Assembly: GCA_944322335.1 (NCBI GenBank)
Contig: CALUOU010000005.1
Coordinates: 1 to 53,634, forward strand
Reading direction: 5' to 3'
DNA from: an uncultured Bacteroides sp.
GTDB taxonomy: Bacteria > Bacteroidota > Bacteroidia > Bacteroidales > Bacteroidaceae
DNA length: 53,634 nucleotides
The position numbers were made by a program, and so were the translations under genes. This document shows, one piece after another, positions 50,771 through 53,634 of this stretch (positions are counted from its first letter, which is position 1; the number at the start of each line of letters is the position of its first letter). Under the pieces are notes generated by a model. It made no database searches. It saw only the letters and a list, made by a program, of their open reading frames with translations, and was not told where the DNA came from.

Positions 50771-51487
50771 ATGCTTTACAAGATTTACCAGGCATGCATC
50801 GCCCTGCCTATCCTTTTAGTGCTGACATTGCTCACAGCCCTCACCACCATCATAGGCTCGCTGGTGGGAGGCGCTCATTTCTGGGGATATTATCCCGGCA
50901 AAATATGGTCGCAACTTATCTGCCACATCCTTTTGATACCAGTCAAGGTGGAAGGGCGCGAAAAGCTGAAAACGCATACATCTTACGTCTTTGTACCCAA
51001 TCATCAAGGCGCTTTCGACATTTTTCTGATCTATGGTTTCCTGGGACGCAACTTCAAATGGATGATGAAAAAGAGCCTGCGCAAAATTCCCTTTGTGGGA
51101 AAAGCATGCGAAAGTGCCGGACACATTTTTGTAGACCGCACCAATCCTAAAAAAATGTTTGCTACCATCCGACAGGCGGAAGCTTCCCTGAAGGACGGGG
51201 TGTCTCTTGTGGTCTTCCCCGAAGGCTCGCGCTCTCAAACGGGAGAACTTGGACATTTCAAACGTGGAGCTTTCCAGCTGGCAGATGACCTCCAGCTGGC
51301 CGTGGTGCCGGTCACCATCAATGGATCTTTCAACATCCTGCCGCGAAACGCAAAATGGATCCGCCGTCACCCTATGACGCTCACCATCCATGAGCCTATT
51401 CTTCCGAAAGGGAAAGGGCCGGAAAATGTCAAGGCATCCATGGAGGAGGCATTTGAAGCCGTCAAAGCCGGGTTAAAGCCGATTTGA
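50771..51487 (+). CDS. plsC: 1-acyl-sn-glycerol-3-phosphate acyltransferase
   Basis: Adds the second acyl chain in phosphatidic acid synthesis. It has one or two N-terminal membrane helices (LPILLVLTLLTALTTIIGSLVGG), the catalytic NHQGAFD (His78, Asp83) and the substrate motif FPEGSRSQTG (Glu151). Length 238 aa is typical. Confidence 0.93.
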   Translation: MLYKIYQACIALPILLVLTLLTALTTIIGSLVGGAHFWGYYPGKIWSQLICHILLIPVKVEGREKLKTHTSYVFVPNHQGAFDIFLIYGFLGRNFKWMMKKSLRKIPFVGKACESAGHIFVDRTNPKKMFATIRQAEASLKDGVSLVVFPEGSRSQTGELGHFKRGAFQLADDLQLAVVPVTINGSFNILPRNAKWIRRHPMTLTIHEPILPKGKGPENVKASMEEAFEAVKAGLKPI

Positions 51488-51518
51488 CCCATAAAATCCG
51501 ATTCATCCCCTATTGCAC

Positions 51519-52268
51519 TTATTTCTCAGCCATATTTTGCTGGAGACGGGCATGCTCCTTGATGAGCTGCTCGTTTTCTTTGGCCTTTGTCAGAAAATCC
51601 TTCACGAAGGGATCTTCCTTAAAGGAAGAAGGCGCGATTCGCATAATGTCTTCAATCTCAGGAGTTATAATCGGATAGGGCATTGAACCGCACACCATCA
51701 TGAAAACACCAGGTCCTAACGGATTCTCAAAATTATCAGTGATGAAAGTCTTGACATAGATGTTCATCTCCTCTGCCAGTTTCTCTCCTTCCTCGGCCAA
51801 TTGTTCATGAATGTCATCCAGATTCGCTCCGTCCAACACCATGCGGGCTTCCTTACGCTCCAACTCATCTATCTGAGCCCGCATCTTATTATGCTTGTCG
51901 ATAAAATCATACAACGCATCGTTCAAGGGAGTTCCTCGTGCGGAAAGCTGAGAGCCGGAGATGGTGATTTCCAACTTTCCGCTCTCGGCCACCAAAGGCA
52001 TGATACCCTCGCCATCAGCCGTACACAAAGTAAGCAACCGGGCGGAATCCGCCTCGCCTTCCATCTTGAAATAGCCATGCACCACTTCGGCTGAATCCAC
52101 AGTCACCCACTGGCCGTCAGATTCAATCCCGCGCAAATACAAGGTCTTTCCGTCCAGACTGGTCAACGAAGATTTGCCTTCTATCTTATATTTCTTGCCA
52201 TTACATGAAGCGAGACATATCATCAATGCCAATACCGGCAAAACACAGTTTACATTCAAACGTTTCAT
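51519..52268 (-). CDS. DUF4369-type lipoprotein, 249 aa
   Basis: Start moved to ATG 52268 (MKRLNVNCVLPVLALMICLASC), giving a lipobox LASC. The mature part (KKYKIEGKSSLTSLDGKTLYLRGIESDGQWVTVDSAEVVHGYFKMEGEAD) is the DUF4369 beta domain found at the N-terminus of thioredoxin-like lipoproteins, but no thioredoxin CxxC follows; instead a charged helical region (about 125-165) and a C-terminal helix end the protein. Function unknown; outer-membrane or periplasmic. Confidence 0.82.
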   Translation of the reverse strand: MKRLNVNCVLPVLALMICLASCNGKKYKIEGKSSLTSLDGKTLYLRGIESDGQWVTVDSAEVVHGYFKMEGEADSARLLTLCTADGEGIMPLVAESGKLEITISGSQLSARGTPLNDALYDFIDKHNKMRAQIDELERKEARMVLDGANLDDIHEQLAEEGEKLAEEMNIYVKTFITDNFENPLGPGVFMMVCGSMPYPIITPEIEDIMRIAPSSFKEDPFVKDFLTKAKENEQLIKEHARLQQNMAEK

Positions 52269-52294
52269 AGTAAAAAACAATTTTTAAACGGGGA

Positions 52295-52302
52295 CAAAGG
52301 TA
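52295..52302 (-). promoter_or_regulatory. -7 element TACCTTTG upstream of the DUF4369 gene
   Basis: On the minus strand TACCTTTG (52302-52295) lies 27 bp before the ATG at 52268. Confidence 0.6.
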
Positions 52303-52355
52303 TTAATAATCCTTATAAAGAGATTTGAAAGAAAGGTATTTTCATTTGCTTTACG

Positions 52356-52363
52356 TATTTTTG
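52356..52363 (+). promoter_or_regulatory. -7 element TATTTTTG upstream of the S46 peptidase gene
   Basis: TATTTTTG fits TAnnTTTG. It lies ~123 bp upstream of the ATG at 52487, giving a ~110-nt leader without visible structure. Confidence 0.55.
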
Positions 52364-52486
52364 CACAAAAATTAAGCTAACAAGGATTATAAGGAAATCA
52401 ACTGACTGTGTCCGCGCACCTTTGTCACCGGACTTCAGTTTCCACTCAATCTGAAAAAACGACTTATTAACAAACTAAAAACGTAT

Positions 52487-53634
52487 ATGAAAATTAAAAA
52501 GTATCTGATGGCGGCATTCGCCGCTCTGTTTGCCTTCAACGTCCAAGCCGACGAAGGCATGTGGCTGCTCCAACTCTTAGAGCAGCAAAATTCCATCGAC
52601 ATGATGAAAAAACAAGGCCTGAAGCTGGAAGCTGATGACATCTACAATCCGAATGGAGTCTCCCTGAAAGATGCCGTCGGTATATTCGGAGGCGGATGCA
52701 CGGGAGAGATCATCTCGCCCGAAGGTCTGATCCTCACCAACCACCATTGCGGATACGCCTCCATCCAGCAGCACTCCAGCGTGGAACATGACTACCTGAC
52801 CGACGGCTTCTGGGCCATGAGCCGGGAAGAGGAACTACCCACACCGGGATTGAAATTCCGCTTCGTACACCGCATTGTGGACATCACCGACCTGGTCAAC
52901 GCCAAGATCAAGGCGGGAGAGACCACCGAAACCGAAGCCATGACCAGCCCGTTCTTGAGCAAGCTGGCCAAGGAAGAGCTGGCCAAAAGTGACCTCAATG
53001 GGAAACCGGGCATCGTGCCGCAGGCTTTGCCTTTCTATGCCGGAAATAAATATTACCTGATCTATTATAAGGTATATAGCGATGTGCGCATGGTAGCTGC
53101 GCCGCCTTCGAGCGTGGGCAAGTTCGGAGGGGAAACCGACAACTGGATGTGGCCGCGCCACACGGGTGACTTTTCCATGTTCCGCATCTATGCCGACAAG
53201 AATGGGGAGCCGGCCGAATACAGTGCAGACAATGTGCCCCTGAAGACACCCAAATTCTTCCCCATCTCCATTAAGGGACTGGACGAAGGGGACTATGCCA
53301 TGATCATGGGATTTCCCGGAAGCACAGAGCGGTATCTTACACAGAGCGAGGTGAAGCAGATGATGACGGCTCAAAACCAAGCCATGATCGACATGCGCAC
53401 GGTCTACCTGGACGTGCTGAAAAAGTTCATGGGACAAAGTGACAAGATCCGCATCCAGTATGCCAACAAGTTTGCAGGAAGCAGCAACTACTGGAAAAAC
53501 TCCATCGGCATGAACCAGGCCATTGTAGACAACAACGTGTTGGGCACCAAGGCCGAACAGGAGAAACGCTTTGCCGCCTTCGCGCAAGGGAAAAAGGAAT
53601 ATGAAGGTGTGGTGGAGAAAATAGATGCCGCCGT
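52487..53634 (+). CDS. S46 family dipeptidyl-peptidase (DPP7/DPP11), 3' truncated by window end
   Basis: ATG at 52487; the frame stays open to the end of the window (382 codons seen; the family is ~700 aa). The signal peptide is [21 protein letters not shown]. The catalytic His is in [12 protein letters not shown] (His86/87) and the catalytic Asp in [10 protein letters not shown] (about Asp228). The Ser motif (GNSGSP) would lie beyond the window. [11 protein letters not shown] and [19 protein letters not shown] are typical of S46 enzymes. It would release dipeptides from peptides in the periplasm; specificity (DPP7 or DPP11) needs the C-terminal part. Confidence 0.93.
   Translation, partial: MKIKKYLMAAFAALFAFNVQADEGMWLLQLLEQQNSIDMMKKQGLKLEADDIYNPNGVSLKDAVGIFGGGCTGEIISPEGLILTNHHCGYASIQQHSSVEHDYLTDGFWAMSREEELPTPGLKFRFVHRIVDITDLVNAKIKAGETTETEAMTSPFLSKLAKEELAKSDLNGKPGIVPQALPFYAGNKYYLIYYKVYSDVRMVAAPPSSVGKFGGETDNWMWPRHTGDFSMFRIYADKNGEPAEYSADNVPLKTPKFFPISIKGLDEGDYAMIMGFPGSTERYLTQSEVKQMMTAQNQAMIDMRTVYLDVLKKFMGQSDKIRIQYANKFAGSSNYWKNSIGMNQAIVDNNVLGTKAEQEKRFAAFAQGKKEYEGVVEKIDAA

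Overview
The window is Bacteroidales DNA, most likely Bacteroidaceae. It holds the right-hand ~27.4 kb of a tailed-phage prophage, integrated at the 3' end of ssrA (tmRNA), followed by ~26 kb of ordinary chromosome. The host call rests on promoters of the TTG/TTTG - N19-21 - TAnnTTTG type in both parts, a tmRNA tag reading GETNYALAA, and Bacteroidales families and gene order: lptE-TPR-secG with a sigma-54 regulator, coaX-OMP-TPR-lptC-CBS protein-ppiD, a FucP-type MFS and an S46 peptidase. The prophage is visibly more GC-rich than the flanking chromosome. Its left end lies outside the window.

Prophage, left to right: the end of a large protein, possibly replication-related (1-477); a gene-free region with two mirrored triplets of TTCTACAA, a candidate origin or operator (573-799); small unknown genes; a head module (S49 protease, major capsid protein, acidic-tailed virion protein); a GT-A/Stealth-like glycosyltransferase followed in the same frame by a second ORF after a TGA; a reverse-strand two-gene cassette (6740-7422); a structured leader RNA; terminase genes (8.16-10.5 kb); a repeat-rich gene-free block (10.5-11.3 kb) with a second structured leader; a neck/portal/connector block (11.3-15.8 kb); tail genes ending in a 1357-aa tape measure protein (15.8-23.5 kb); an HU-like protein; a lysis cassette (holin, M15 endolysin, spanin candidate, 24.5-25.9 kb); a small RNA locus; and a tyrosine integrase facing away from ssrA.

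The phage genes form many short transcription units. At least seven promoters share TACmTTTG/TATCTTTG, often with a TGTCCTT box at nearly fixed spacing. Two of them drive long leaders that share an unusual layout: a sequence at the RNA 5' end, its reverse complement in the middle, and a further copy at the start codon of the next gene. This is the best candidate for an undescribed regulatory system. A second oddity is an acidic, glycine-rich C-terminal tail, usually ending in ETLG/EDLG, on five otherwise unrelated phage proteins.

Chromosome: a lactonase-like lipoprotein and a DUF4831 protein; an MFS transporter with a PqqD-like partner; a tightly packed reverse-strand run rlmN-DUF4837-pdxA-sigma54 regulator-lptE-TPR-secG; a ppiD gene; a second reverse-strand run from coaX to a CBS-domain protein; then prmA, an ECF sigma factor with a membrane partner, a metallophosphoesterase, a FucP-type transporter, plsC, a DUF4369 lipoprotein and the first 382 residues of a dipeptidyl-peptidase running off the end.
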